This document shows positions 1-6,253 of a DNA stretch of 14,344 nt, in pieces. The notes beneath the pieces are model-generated. The model did not search any database and was not told the DNA's origin. It saw nothing but the letters and a program-made list of their open reading frames with translations. The position numbers and the translations under genes are program-made. The stretch is from JAHQVK01 sp039819565 (GTDB lineage Bacteria > Myxococcota > Kuafuiibacteriia > Kuafuiibacteriales > Kuafuiibacteriaceae): assembly GCA_039819565.1 (NCBI GenBank), contig JBCBRU010000178.1, positions 1-14,344 on the forward strand, given 5' to 3'. Each line of letters opens with the position of its first letter. The first letter of the stretch is position 1.

Positions 1-95
1 GGTTCCCATGCCGGTGAGCCGGCTGCTGTACGCAGGCATCTGTATGGGGGCGAGGTAGTCGCCGAGTCGGGCAAGCAAGGTCGCGGCCTGGGCCT
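1..95. repeat. Inverted copy of 1113-1207 at the left end (probable chimera)
   Basis: Bases 1-95 are the exact reverse complement of 1113-1207: position n pairs with position 1208-n. The match breaks at 96, where T stands instead of the expected C. Identity is 100% and the copy runs right to the sequence end. This fits a fold-back chimera from amplification or assembly better than a biological repeat. Sequence that is probably genuine starts at 96. Confidence 0.9.
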
Positions 96-97
96 TT

Positions 98-1492
98 ACG
101 GGCCTCGACGCCGACGGAGCAGCACGCCTCGAACGCATGCGCCTCGCCCTCCAGGATCCGCTGGCCGCGTTGGCCGCCGCGAGCCCTCCCGTGGGCGCCG
201 CGGACATCGTGTCCGTGCACGCCTTCACCACCCGACTGGGAATGGAGCTCATCCCCGACGCGATCGCCCGCTATGACGCTTCCGTCCGGAGGGGCACGTA
301 TAGGTACGAGATCAAGGTCGAGCAGCGAGACATCCCTCCCGCCGACATCTATGGCTCCAGCGTCCCCGCCTCGGCCTACCCCAACGTGGCCTCGTTCATC
401 CGGGGCTCGGTCGTCGTGCCCCGGATGCTCGGAGACGACGTACGGCTTCGGGCAGAGTGGGACACGGTCGCGGAGACGGTGGACGTCCCCTTCCTGATGT
501 CCATTCCTCGGCAGGGTACGAGCTACCCGGTGGCCGTCCAGATCGCTGGCTTCGGCCGCTCGAGCCTCGACGCTCGTAGCCTGGCCAACGTCATGGCTGG
601 AGGCCCCCGAGGCTCCGTGCTCGCGATCGAGCTTCGCTGTCACGGCCGACGCTCACCTGACGTCAACGGGGTCTGCGTAGACAACCGCACGGCCGCAGAG
701 GCGGCGAGCTTGCTCGATCAGGCATCGAACAACGGCAACCCGGAATTCGCGGCTTCGGCCGCCGACGGTATCCCCGACAACTCCGGAGTCGGCTACTTCC
801 CCGGCGACCCGCGAAAGCTCCGCGACTCTCAGCTCGCGGCCATCATCGAAGTCATGCACGTCTTCGCGTCGCTCCGGGACGCCACCGCCTGGACGGGTGA
901 GAACATTCCCGTGGACCGCTTCGGCATCCACGGTCTTGCTCAAGGCTACGCGTCGCTTCCCGCGGCGGCGGCGGCCGGCTTCATCGACGATCAGCGGCGC
1001 ATCCGAACGCTGCAGTTCCTCGCTGGAGGGGCCGATCTCGCGGAGCTGATTCTGGAAGGCGGGATGGCCCAGCGCGCTCAATTCAACGATGAGCTCCCGG
1101 GCGGCATCGGCGAGGCCCAGGCCGCGACCTTGCTTGCCCGACTCGGCGACTACCTCGCCCCCATACAGATGCCTGCGTACAGCAGCCGGCTCACCGGCAT
1201 GGGAACCGGACGCTTCCGCAACCCGACCGGTCAGCTCCGCGGGCTTCTTCTTGCCCATCCCAGCCCCGGCCAGCAGGGGGTCACGCAGTATGCCTCTCCG
1301 GCCGCGCGAAACGCCTTGGTGAGCGCGTTGGGGCTGCCCACGAACCTGGTCAGCCAGCACCGGGCTCGGTGCGACCATTACTTCATCTACACCTGCCAAC
1401 TTGGGCAGGAGGGCGTGATTTTCGAGCAAGCTCAGGCTCAGATCACGGGCTTCATCAACTCGAACGGCGTCACTTTCCCGGGGCCCGGCTGA
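98..1492 (+). CDS. Lipase-like alpha/beta-hydrolase, 5'-truncated, nucleophile Ser replaced by Ala
   Basis: The frame opens at 59, but bases 1-95 are an inverted chimeric copy, so trusted coding begins at codon 98 and the real N-terminus (signal peptide or lipobox) is missing. The first ATG, at 137, is probably internal: upstream residues TGLDADGAARLER continue the same kind of sequence, and an AFTTRLG stretch follows it. Such a stretch is typical of the N-terminal region of Pla-1/VolA-like bacterial extracellular lipases. The alpha/beta-hydrolase core follows (PVAVQIAGFGRS, then VLAIELRCHG). At the nucleophile elbow, where GxSxG is expected, the sequence reads GLAQG, with Ala268 counted from 137 (codon 938-940). 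A C-terminal CDHYFIY may hold the acid/His region. The protein could be a pseudo-lipase acting as a binding protein, or the true elbow may lie elsewhere. The family call is moderate. The lipoprotein gene follows after 4 nt. Confidence 0.6.
   Translation, partial: TGLDADGAARLERMRLALQDPLAALAAASPPVGAADIVSVHAFTTRLGMELIPDAIARYDASVRRGTYRYEIKVEQRDIPPADIYGSSVPASAYPNVASFIRGSVVVPRMLGDDVRLRAEWDTVAETVDVPFLMSIPRQGTSYPVAVQIAGFGRSSLDARSLANVMAGGPRGSVLAIELRCHGRRSPDVNGVCVDNRTAAEAASLLDQASNNGNPEFAASAADGIPDNSGVGYFPGDPRKLRDSQLAAIIEVMHVFASLRDATAWTGENIPVDRFGIHGLAQGYASLPAAAAAGFIDDQRRIRTLQFLAGGADLAELILEGGMAQRAQFNDELPGGIGEAQAATLLARLGDYLAPIQMPAYSSRLTGMGTGRFRNPTGQLRGLLLAHPSPGQQGVTQYASPAARNALVSALGLPTNLVSQHRARCDHYFIYTCQLGQEGVIFEQAQAQITGFINSNGVTFPGPG
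1113..1207. repeat. Genuine partner of the left-end inverted copy
   Basis: This 95-bp stretch lies inside the lipase-like gene and reads in frame with the rest of that protein, so it is the original. The copy at 1-95 is in the opposite orientation and contributes no sensible coding sequence. Confidence 0.9.
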
Positions 1493-1496
1493 CCCC

Positions 1497-2120
1497 GTGA
1501 GGAGACACCACCTCGCCTGGCTTGCCGTCGGGCTCATCAGCTGTGACTGCGGCTCCGACCCTCTACCGGAGGACCCCGAGATGGATGGCTCTCTCCTCAT
1601 CGGCGAAGGCTTCGTCCTTCCTCCAGAAGACGCCTCCACCGGCGGGGGCGACGACTTGGGGGGGGACGTAGGTATGAGCGAGGACCTCGGCGGCACCGAT
1701 CTCGCCCCACCCGACGCCTCAGCTCTGGACCTCGGCCCGATGGACGTCGGCGATCCCTGTGCACCCGAGGGCCTTCCTGTGCTGACCGCCGAGAGCGCCT
1801 TCGCGATGGCCGCGGACTTGGATGGGCAACGGGTCCGCCTCACCGGCACGACCACCGTAGGCGCCGTGATCTGCACGGACATGCCGTGTCCCGGCGGCGG
1901 TATCTGCTGCAACAGCTGCCGGGCGGACCTCTTCTTGGGCGGGTTCCGCGTGGCCCCCAGCGAGTGTACCGGGACGAGCACGGTGGGCTGCCGCGGCTCT
2001 CCTTGTGATCCGCTGGTGTGCGTCCCGCCGCTGCTCGTGGACCTTCCCGCCGCCGTGGACGGCCGGATTGAAGCCGGACCTCCCGCCCGCCTCGAGCTGT
2101 TTCAGGTGGCTCCTCCGTGA
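1497..2120 (+). CDS. Cys-rich lipoprotein with acidic low-complexity linker
   Basis: A GTG start 4 nt after the previous stop gives 207 residues. The N-terminus has two Arg, a short hydrophobic stretch and a lipobox LISC, with Cys16 as the predicted lipidated residue. Residues about 20-82 form an Asp/Gly/Pro/Ser-rich linker with repeated DLG/DVG motifs, the style of surface lipoproteins in Myxococcota. The C-terminal domain, about 83-207, has ten cysteines, including a CxxxxC...CCxxC cluster, and a beta-rich pattern (GQRVRLTGTTTVGAVIC) that could be a small disulfide-bonded barrel. It has no recognisable catalytic motif. It should sit in the outer or inner membrane facing the periplasm or outside; Asp at +2 leaves sorting uncertain. 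Its stop overlaps the next GTG (GTGA), so it is probably co-translated with a cytoplasmic GNAT enzyme. Function unknown. Confidence 0.75.
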   Translation: MRRHHLAWLAVGLISCDCGSDPLPEDPEMDGSLLIGEGFVLPPEDASTGGGDDLGGDVGMSEDLGGTDLAPPDASALDLGPMDVGDPCAPEGLPVLTAESAFAMAADLDGQRVRLTGTTTVGAVICTDMPCPGGGICCNSCRADLFLGGFRVAPSECTGTSTVGCRGSPCDPLVCVPPLLVDLPAAVDGRIEAGPPARLELFQVAPP

Positions 2121-2632
2121 GGAGCGAGATCCGAAGCCTCACCGAGGCGGATCTTGAAAACCGGCCTTTGACGCAGGCCATTGACGACCTTCTTCGGCGC
2201 AGCCGAAGAGACCTCCTCCCCTCTGACGCGCGACTCGAGCCCGTCGAAGAGCGCATCGCGGAGACCAGCGTCGATCCAGCTCGCATCTTGGCGGTCGCTC
2301 TCCAGGGCAAGGCCGTGACCGGAGTGGTCGACGCGCGCTTCGGCTGGCCATCCCCTCGGGACCTCACCATCGAACACATCGCCGTGCTGCGGGCGCTTCG
2401 CGGCCAAGGTCGAGGTCGCGCCCTCGTAGGTGCCGCGCTGGACGTCGCCCAGAGCCGTTTCGGTGAGGTCGACCAGCTCTACGCGGCGGTCCTCCAGGCC
2501 CACGGGAGCGCCGCTGTGTTTTGGAGAAATCTCGGCCTATGCCCCGTGGGGAGCGACCCGTGCGTGTTTTCGGGGCCCGCGAACCCTCTCTTGCCCGAAC
2601 GGACGCAGCGCCACGAAGATATGCGCCGGTGA
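2117..2632 (+). CDS. GNAT family N-acetyltransferase (first of two)
   Basis: This 171-residue protein has the GNAT acetyl-CoA-binding pattern: the strand LTIEHIAVLRALR followed by the loop RGQGRGRAL (R/Q-x-x-G-x-G) and the helix VGAALDVAQSR, at about residues 83-117. A second conserved part, QLYAAVLQAHGSAAVFWRNLGL, fits GNAT motif B with the usual Phe/Tyr and a late Gly-Leu. The GTG start overlaps the previous stop in GTGA and has an AGGTGG ribosome-binding site 7 nt upstream. The enzyme should be cytoplasmic and transfer acetyl to an amine, but the substrate cannot be read from sequence. The N-terminal 60 residues are helical and not conserved enough to assign a subfamily. Its stop overlaps the start of the next GNAT gene. 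Confidence 0.8.
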   Translation: MRSEIRSLTEADLENRPLTQAIDDLLRRSRRDLLPSDARLEPVEERIAETSVDPARILAVALQGKAVTGVVDARFGWPSPRDLTIEHIAVLRALRGQGRGRALVGAALDVAQSRFGEVDQLYAAVLQAHGSAAVFWRNLGLCPVGSDPCVFSGPANPLLPERTQRHEDMRR

Positions 2633-3063
2633 GCATCAGGGTGAGCCCCGTTCCCTCCGACAGCCTCGACGCCTGTCTCGCGCTTCGCCGGGCCGTGTTC
2701 GTCGATGAACAAGGTGTGCCCGAGGAGCTCGAGATCGACGGGTGGGACCCTGAGTGTCTCCACGTGGCGGCCCGAGACGAACGAGGACGGGTCGTGGGCA
2801 CCGCTCGCCTTCGAGCCGTTGGAGGCAAGGTGGCCAAAGCTGAGCGAGTCTGCGTGGACCACGCCTGGCGGAGCCATGGGGTGGGGGGGGCGCTGATGGA
2901 GGCCCTGGAGAATCAGGCGGTGTCCGAGGGCTACGAAGAGATCCTCTTGGCCGCACAAGCGAACGTCATCCCGTTCTACACTCGACGCGGATACGCAAAA
3001 GAAGGGGACCTCTTCGTAGAGGGTGGTCTGGACCACATGTACATGAGGAAGCGGCTCGCCTGA
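2629..3063 (+). CDS. GNAT family N-acetyltransferase, ElaA/YjcF-like
   Basis: I chose the GTG at 2629, which forms a GTGA overlap with the preceding stop and gives 144 residues, a normal length for this group. The frame is open further upstream to 2521, but that part lies inside the previous gene. The N-terminal motif LRRAVFVDEQGVPEELEIDGWD is the signature of the ElaA/YjcF-type GNATs. The acetyl-CoA loop is WRSHGVGGAL, and the C-terminal part AQANVIPFYTRRGY...F.EGGLDHMYM matches the family's Tyr-containing strand and final His. The two GNATs share only the fold, so this is not a recent tandem duplication. A second in-frame GTG at 2641 is an alternative start. Substrate unknown. This gene closes the first operon; about 100 nt follow before the tRNA. 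Confidence 0.85.
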   Translation: MSIRVSPVPSDSLDACLALRRAVFVDEQGVPEELEIDGWDPECLHVAARDERGRVVGTARLRAVGGKVAKAERVCVDHAWRSHGVGGALMEALENQAVSEGYEEILLAAQANVIPFYTRRGYAKEGDLFVEGGLDHMYMRKRLA

Positions 3064-3125
3064 TTCCGTTCATTTCACGCGCGCTCGGCCGATGCCGCAC
3101 GGCTGGGCAGGGCTGAAGCGTCAGC

Positions 3126-3154
3126 GTGACCTCGCGTGAGGGCTCTGCTAGGGT
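3126..3154 (+). promoter_or_regulatory. Possible sigma-70-like promoter for tRNA-Arg
   Basis: GTGACC (3126-3131) and TAGGGT (3149-3154) are separated by 17 nt and resemble -35 and -10 boxes. The -10 box ends 11 nt before the mature tRNA 5' end, a typical distance. The boxes match the consensus only partly, so the call rests mainly on spacing and position. Confidence 0.4.
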
Positions 3155-3165
3155 CCGCCGGGTCT

Positions 3166-3239
3166 GCATCCATAGCTCAACTGGATAGAGCACTGGACTT
3201 CGAATCCAGGGGTTGGGGGTTCGAGTCCCTCTGGGTGTG
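3166..3239 (+). tRNA. tRNA-Arg (anticodon TCG)
   Basis: A full 74-nt cloverleaf can be folded by hand. The acceptor stem GCATCCA/TGGGTGT has two G-U pairs (1-72 and 4-69). The D stem is GCTC/GAGC. The anticodon stem CTGGA/TCCAG encloses loop CTTCGAA with anticodon TCG at 3200-3202. There is a 5-nt variable loop, a T stem GGGGG/CCCTC with loop TTCGAGT, and discriminator G73. Anticodon UCG reads CGA (Arg) codons. CCA is not encoded and must be added by the CCA-adding enzyme. The G1-U72 closing pair is slightly unusual. Confidence 0.93.
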
Positions 3240-3242
3240 CTC

Positions 3243-3265
3243 GGCGGGCCAAGCCCGTCTTGTTT
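3243..3265 (+). terminator. Possible Rho-independent terminator after tRNA-Arg
   Basis: A 7-bp stem, GGCGGGC (3243-3249) with GCCCGTC (3253-3259), has one G-U pair and the loop CAA. It is followed by TTGTTT. It starts 4 nt after the tRNA and would end its transcript. The T-tract is short, so termination may be partial and read-through into rfbF is possible. Confidence 0.5.
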
Positions 3266-3277
3266 GCGTACGCGAGG

Positions 3278-3307
3278 CGTCGAGGTGTCGCCGGTGACAT
3301 CTCGACG
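3278..3307 (+). promoter_or_regulatory. 30-nt inverted repeat upstream of rfbF: operator or 5' UTR hairpin
   Basis: Half-sites 3278-3292 and 3293-3307 are reverse complements at 13 of 15 positions. As RNA the two mismatches are G-U pairs, so a 13-bp stem with loop CCGG can form. It lies 24 nt before the rfbF ATG and 13-14 nt before the AAGGGA ribosome-binding site. There is no T-tract after it, so it is not a simple terminator. It could be a dimeric repressor's operator or an RNA structure controlling the sugar operon; the sequence does not decide which. Confidence 0.55.
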
Positions 3308-3331
3308 TGCTCCTTCACGAAGGGAATGCTG

Positions 3332-4114
3332 ATGAAAGTCGTCCTGCTCGCCGGCGGTTACGGTACTCGCCTGAGCGAGGTCACCGATGTCCGCCCGAAG
3401 CCGATGGTCGAGGTGGGAAACAAGCCCATCCTTTGGCACATCATGAAGCTCTACAGCCACTATGGGTTCAACGACTTCATCGTGTGTCTTGGATACAAGG
3501 GCTATGTCATCAAGGAGTATTTCTCCAACTATCTGCTCCACACATCGTCCGACGTCACCATCGACGTCCGCGAAAACAAGATCGAGATGAACGCGGGCGC
3601 GGCCGAGCCCTGGAAAGTGACCCTCGTCGAGACCGGCCTCAACACAATGACCGGTGGGCGCATCAAGCGCATCCAACCCTACATCGGCGACGAGCCTTTC
3701 TGCATGACCTACGGAGACGGGGTTTCGGACGTCGACATGCGAGCCGAACTGGAGTTCCACAAGTCCCACGGCAAGCTCGCGACCCTTGCCGCGATCCAGC
3801 CGCCAGGACGCTTCGGAGCCCTAGACCTCACCGAGGAGAACGGCATTCAGCGTTTCATGGAGAAGCCCAAGGGCGACAAATCCTGGATCAACGGTGGGTT
3901 CTTCATCCTTAGCCCCAAGGTGTTCGACTACATCACCGAGGGTGACTCCACCGTCTTCGAGCAGGCTCCCCTGCAGAACTTGGCCAGCGACGGTCAGCTC
4001 ATGGCCTACAAGCACGACGGGTTCTGGCAATCGATGGATACGCTTCGCGACCGGACGACCCTCGAGAAGCTCTGGGCGAGCGACAACCCGCCCTGGAAGC
4101 TCTGGGCGGAGTAA
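3332..4114 (+). CDS. rfbF: Glucose-1-phosphate cytidylyltransferase
   Basis: Catalyses CTP + glucose-1-phosphate to CDP-glucose + PPi, the first step toward CDP-6-deoxyhexoses, in the cytoplasm. The 260 residues match the family's usual length of about 257. Visible signatures are the nucleotide-binding start LLAGGYGTRLSE (5-16) with RPKPM (Lys24 region), YGDGVSDVD (127-135) with the metal-binding Asp, the NGGFFI sugar-contact segment and WQSMDTLRD near the end. ATG 3332 gives MKVVLLAGG directly and has AAGGGA 6 nt upstream. The ATG at 3326 abuts that site, and the frame also extends up to 3260, into the tRNA terminator; both are less likely. First gene of a five-gene operon, with rfbG following after 16 nt. 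Confidence 0.95.
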   Translation: MKVVLLAGGYGTRLSEVTDVRPKPMVEVGNKPILWHIMKLYSHYGFNDFIVCLGYKGYVIKEYFSNYLLHTSSDVTIDVRENKIEMNAGAAEPWKVTLVETGLNTMTGGRIKRIQPYIGDEPFCMTYGDGVSDVDMRAELEFHKSHGKLATLAAIQPPGRFGALDLTEENGIQRFMEKPKGDKSWINGGFFILSPKVFDYITEGDSTVFEQAPLQNLASDGQLMAYKHDGFWQSMDTLRDRTTLEKLWASDNPPWKLWAE

Positions 4115-4130
4115 GCGGAGTCCTCTCCCC

Positions 4131-5261
4131 ATGGCTTCCTCTCTCAGCGCCTACCGCGGCAAGAAGGTCCTCCTCACCGGTCATACCGGCTTCAAAGGAG
4201 GATGGATGGCCCTCTGGCTGGAGCGCCTCGGGGCCGAAGTCGTCGGCTTCGCGACGGAGGCTCCCAGCGAGCCGAATCTCTTTGCGGCCGCGTCCATCGG
4301 CGACCATGTTCGCCACGTCCACGGAGACATACGCGACGCCGCGGCGCTGGACCGCGTCATGGCCGAGCATCAGCCCGAGATCGTGTTCCACATGGCGGCC
4401 CAGCCTCTGGTTCGACTCTCCTACGACGAGCCCGACATCACCTTCGACACCAATGTCATGGGCTCCCTCCGCGTCTTCGAGGCCATACGCCGCTGCGACT
4501 CGGTGCGGGTGCTCATCAACGTCACGTCGGACAAGTGCTACGAAAACCGCGAGTGGGTTTGGGGCTACCGAGAAAGCGACGCGATGGGTGGATACGACCC
4601 TTACTCGGCCAGCAAGGGCTGCGCTGAGCTGCTCTTCGGAGCCTGGTACCGCTCCTACTTCAATCCCGCGAAACACGGCGACACGCACCATGTGGCCGCG
4701 GCCTCGGTCCGCGCCGGCAACGTGATCGGCGGAGGGGACTGGGGTCGAGACCGACTGATTCCGGATTGTTTCCGCGCCCTGTCCAAGGGCGAGCCCATCG
4801 TCATTCGCTCCCCGAAGGCCACGCGTCCCTGGCAACACGTACTCGAGCCGCTGAGTGGCTACCTCGAGGTGGGCGCGCGACTGATGTCGGAGCCGGTTCG
4901 ATACGGTGGGGGCTGGAACTTTGGCCCTCTGGCCGGAGACGACTGGAACGTCGAAGCCATCGTCAAGGAAGTCTGCGGCCAGTGGGGCGACGGCGAGTAT
5001 CGCGTCGACGGCGGTCAGCACCCGCACGAAGCTCATTGGCTGAAGCTCGATTGCGCCAAGGCCAACATCGAGCTGAGCTGGCTTCCTCGATGGAATGTGC
5101 GCCGTGCGCTCAAGGAGACCACCCGTTGGTATCGTGCCTACCACGATGGGGCTGATGCGGCCCGCATGACGGCCTTCACCCTCGAACAGATAGAAGCCTA
5201 CGAGTCGACAACTCCTGGGTACGGTCGAGCCGAAACCACGGCGGGAGAAGCCCCCCCATGA
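4131..5261 (+). CDS. rfbG: CDP-glucose 4,6-dehydratase
   Basis: Extended short-chain dehydrogenase that converts CDP-D-glucose to CDP-4-keto-6-deoxy-D-glucose using bound NAD+. The 376 residues fit the family. The N-terminal Rossmann motif is GHTGFKG (17-23), the catalytic segment TSDKCYEN has Thr132, Asp134 and Lys135, and the catalytic pair YSASK is Tyr158/Lys162. RAGNVIGGGDWGRDRLIPD and RPWQHVLEPLSGY are further family hallmarks. ATG 4131 is chosen because it starts just before the Rossmann motif. The open frame reaches back to 3894, but that part is antiphase to rfbF. A weak GGAG lies 10 nt upstream. The stop overlaps the next start in ATGA, so translation is probably coupled to the glycosyltransferase. 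Confidence 0.95.
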   Translation: MASSLSAYRGKKVLLTGHTGFKGGWMALWLERLGAEVVGFATEAPSEPNLFAAASIGDHVRHVHGDIRDAAALDRVMAEHQPEIVFHMAAQPLVRLSYDEPDITFDTNVMGSLRVFEAIRRCDSVRVLINVTSDKCYENREWVWGYRESDAMGGYDPYSASKGCAELLFGAWYRSYFNPAKHGDTHHVAAASVRAGNVIGGGDWGRDRLIPDCFRALSKGEPIVIRSPKATRPWQHVLEPLSGYLEVGARLMSEPVRYGGGWNFGPLAGDDWNVEAIVKEVCGQWGDGEYRVDGGQHPHEAHWLKLDCAKANIELSWLPRWNVRRALKETTRWYRAYHDGADAARMTAFTLEQIEAYESTTPGYGRAETTAGEAPP

Positions 5262-6253
5262 GTGACACCAAGAAGCTCATCTCCATTTGTGTGCCGGTCC
5301 TCAACGAGGAGGCCACCCTCGACAAGCTGTACGAGACGCTCGAGCCCCTTCTGGCCCAGCATGCGGACACGTACGACTTCGAGATTATCTTTACGGACAA
5401 TCACTCGACGGACCGAACCTTCGAGAAGCTCCAGGCGCTTGCCGCCAAGGACTCCCGCATTCGCGTGTTTCGGTTCTCGCGTAACTTTGGCTATCAGCGC
5501 TCGATTCTGACCGCCTACCTCAAGTCCCGAGGAGACGCGGTCGTGCAGCTGGATTGCGACCTACAGGACCCTCCAGAGCTCATCTTCGAGTTCGCGAAGA
5601 AGTGGGAGGAGGGTTACGAAGTCGTCTACGGAGTGCGGCGTAAACGAGAAGAGGCGTGGTGGATGGAGTTCACCCGCAAGGTCTTCTACCGCCTCGCCAA
5701 CGCCCTATCCGAAGACCCCCTCCCCGTCGACGCGGGCGATTTCCGCCTCGTTGATCGCAAGATCGTCCGAACCCTCCGCCAGATCCAAGACTCGCAACCC
5801 TACCTTCGGGGCGCGATCAGCGCGATGGGGTTCAACCAGGTGGGCGTCCCTTATGACCGCAGAAACCGCGAGGCCGGGGAGAGCAAGTTCTCGGTCCGAG
5901 ATCTGTTCGGGCTGGCGATCGACGGCATCCTCAACCACTCGACGGTGCCGCTCCGGGTGGCGACCTTCATCGGGCTCGCGGTGGCCGTCATGACCCTCTT
6001 CGGGGTAGGGACCTTCGTCGTGGGGAGGGTGGCGGCCGGGGCCGATTGGCCGGCTGGCTTTACCACGTTGGTCACCCTCATCCTCGGGGGACTCGCCTTG
6101 AACGCGCTCTTCTTGGGCGTGATTGGCGAGTACCTGGGACGCATCTATAAGCAGGTCAAGAGCAGCCCCCTCACCGTCATTGAAGCCTCGATCGACCCCA
6201 CACGAGGGGGCGTGGAACCGGACTTGGCCGAGGGGGCGGTGATGGAGCCATGA
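5258..6253 (+). CDS. GT2 glycosyltransferase with two C-terminal membrane segments (GtrB/DPM1-like)
   Basis: This 331-residue inverting glycosyltransferase has a GT-A fold: ICVPVLNEE near the start, TDNHSTDRT (46-54) for nucleotide binding, the metal-binding DCD (Asp99, Asp101) in QLDCDLQDPPE, and the late RNREAGESKFSVR motif seen in polyprenyl-phosphate sugar transferases. Two hydrophobic segments at about 232-256 and 268-291 should anchor it in the inner membrane, as in GtrB and ArnC relatives. Those enzymes load a sugar from a nucleotide donor onto undecaprenyl phosphate. Here the likely donor is the CDP-6-deoxysugar made by the neighbouring genes, which is inferred from the operon. It overlaps both neighbours by 4 nt (ATGA). 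A less likely alternative is transfer to an already lipid-linked acceptor. Confidence 0.88.
   Translation: MSDTKKLISICVPVLNEEATLDKLYETLEPLLAQHADTYDFEIIFTDNHSTDRTFEKLQALAAKDSRIRVFRFSRNFGYQRSILTAYLKSRGDAVVQLDCDLQDPPELIFEFAKKWEEGYEVVYGVRRKREEAWWMEFTRKVFYRLANALSEDPLPVDAGDFRLVDRKIVRTLRQIQDSQPYLRGAISAMGFNQVGVPYDRRNREAGESKFSVRDLFGLAIDGILNHSTVPLRVATFIGLAVAVMTLFGVGTFVVGRVAAGADWPAGFTTLVTLILGGLALNALFLGVIGEYLGRIYKQVKSSPLTVIEASIDPTRGGVEPDLAEGAVMEP

Noticed and set aside
653..1981. 442-codon open frame on the minus strand
   Set aside because: It runs antisense across the lipase-like gene and the lipoprotein gene. Its product is Arg/Pro/Ser-rich with no recognisable domain, as expected from the opposite strand of GC-rich codons.
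2521..2628. Upstream start for the ElaA-like GNAT
   Set aside because: This part overlaps GNAT 1 in another frame by over 100 nt, and the family motif begins shortly after 2629.
3112..3125. 5-bp hairpin GCTGA/TCAGC after the GNAT operon as a terminator
   Set aside because: The stem is short, there is no T-tract, and it abuts the tRNA promoter candidate. It is too weak to call.
3999..5144. 381-codon open frame on the minus strand
   Set aside because: It is antisense to rfbF and rfbG, which are certain from their motifs. The translated sequence shows no family features.
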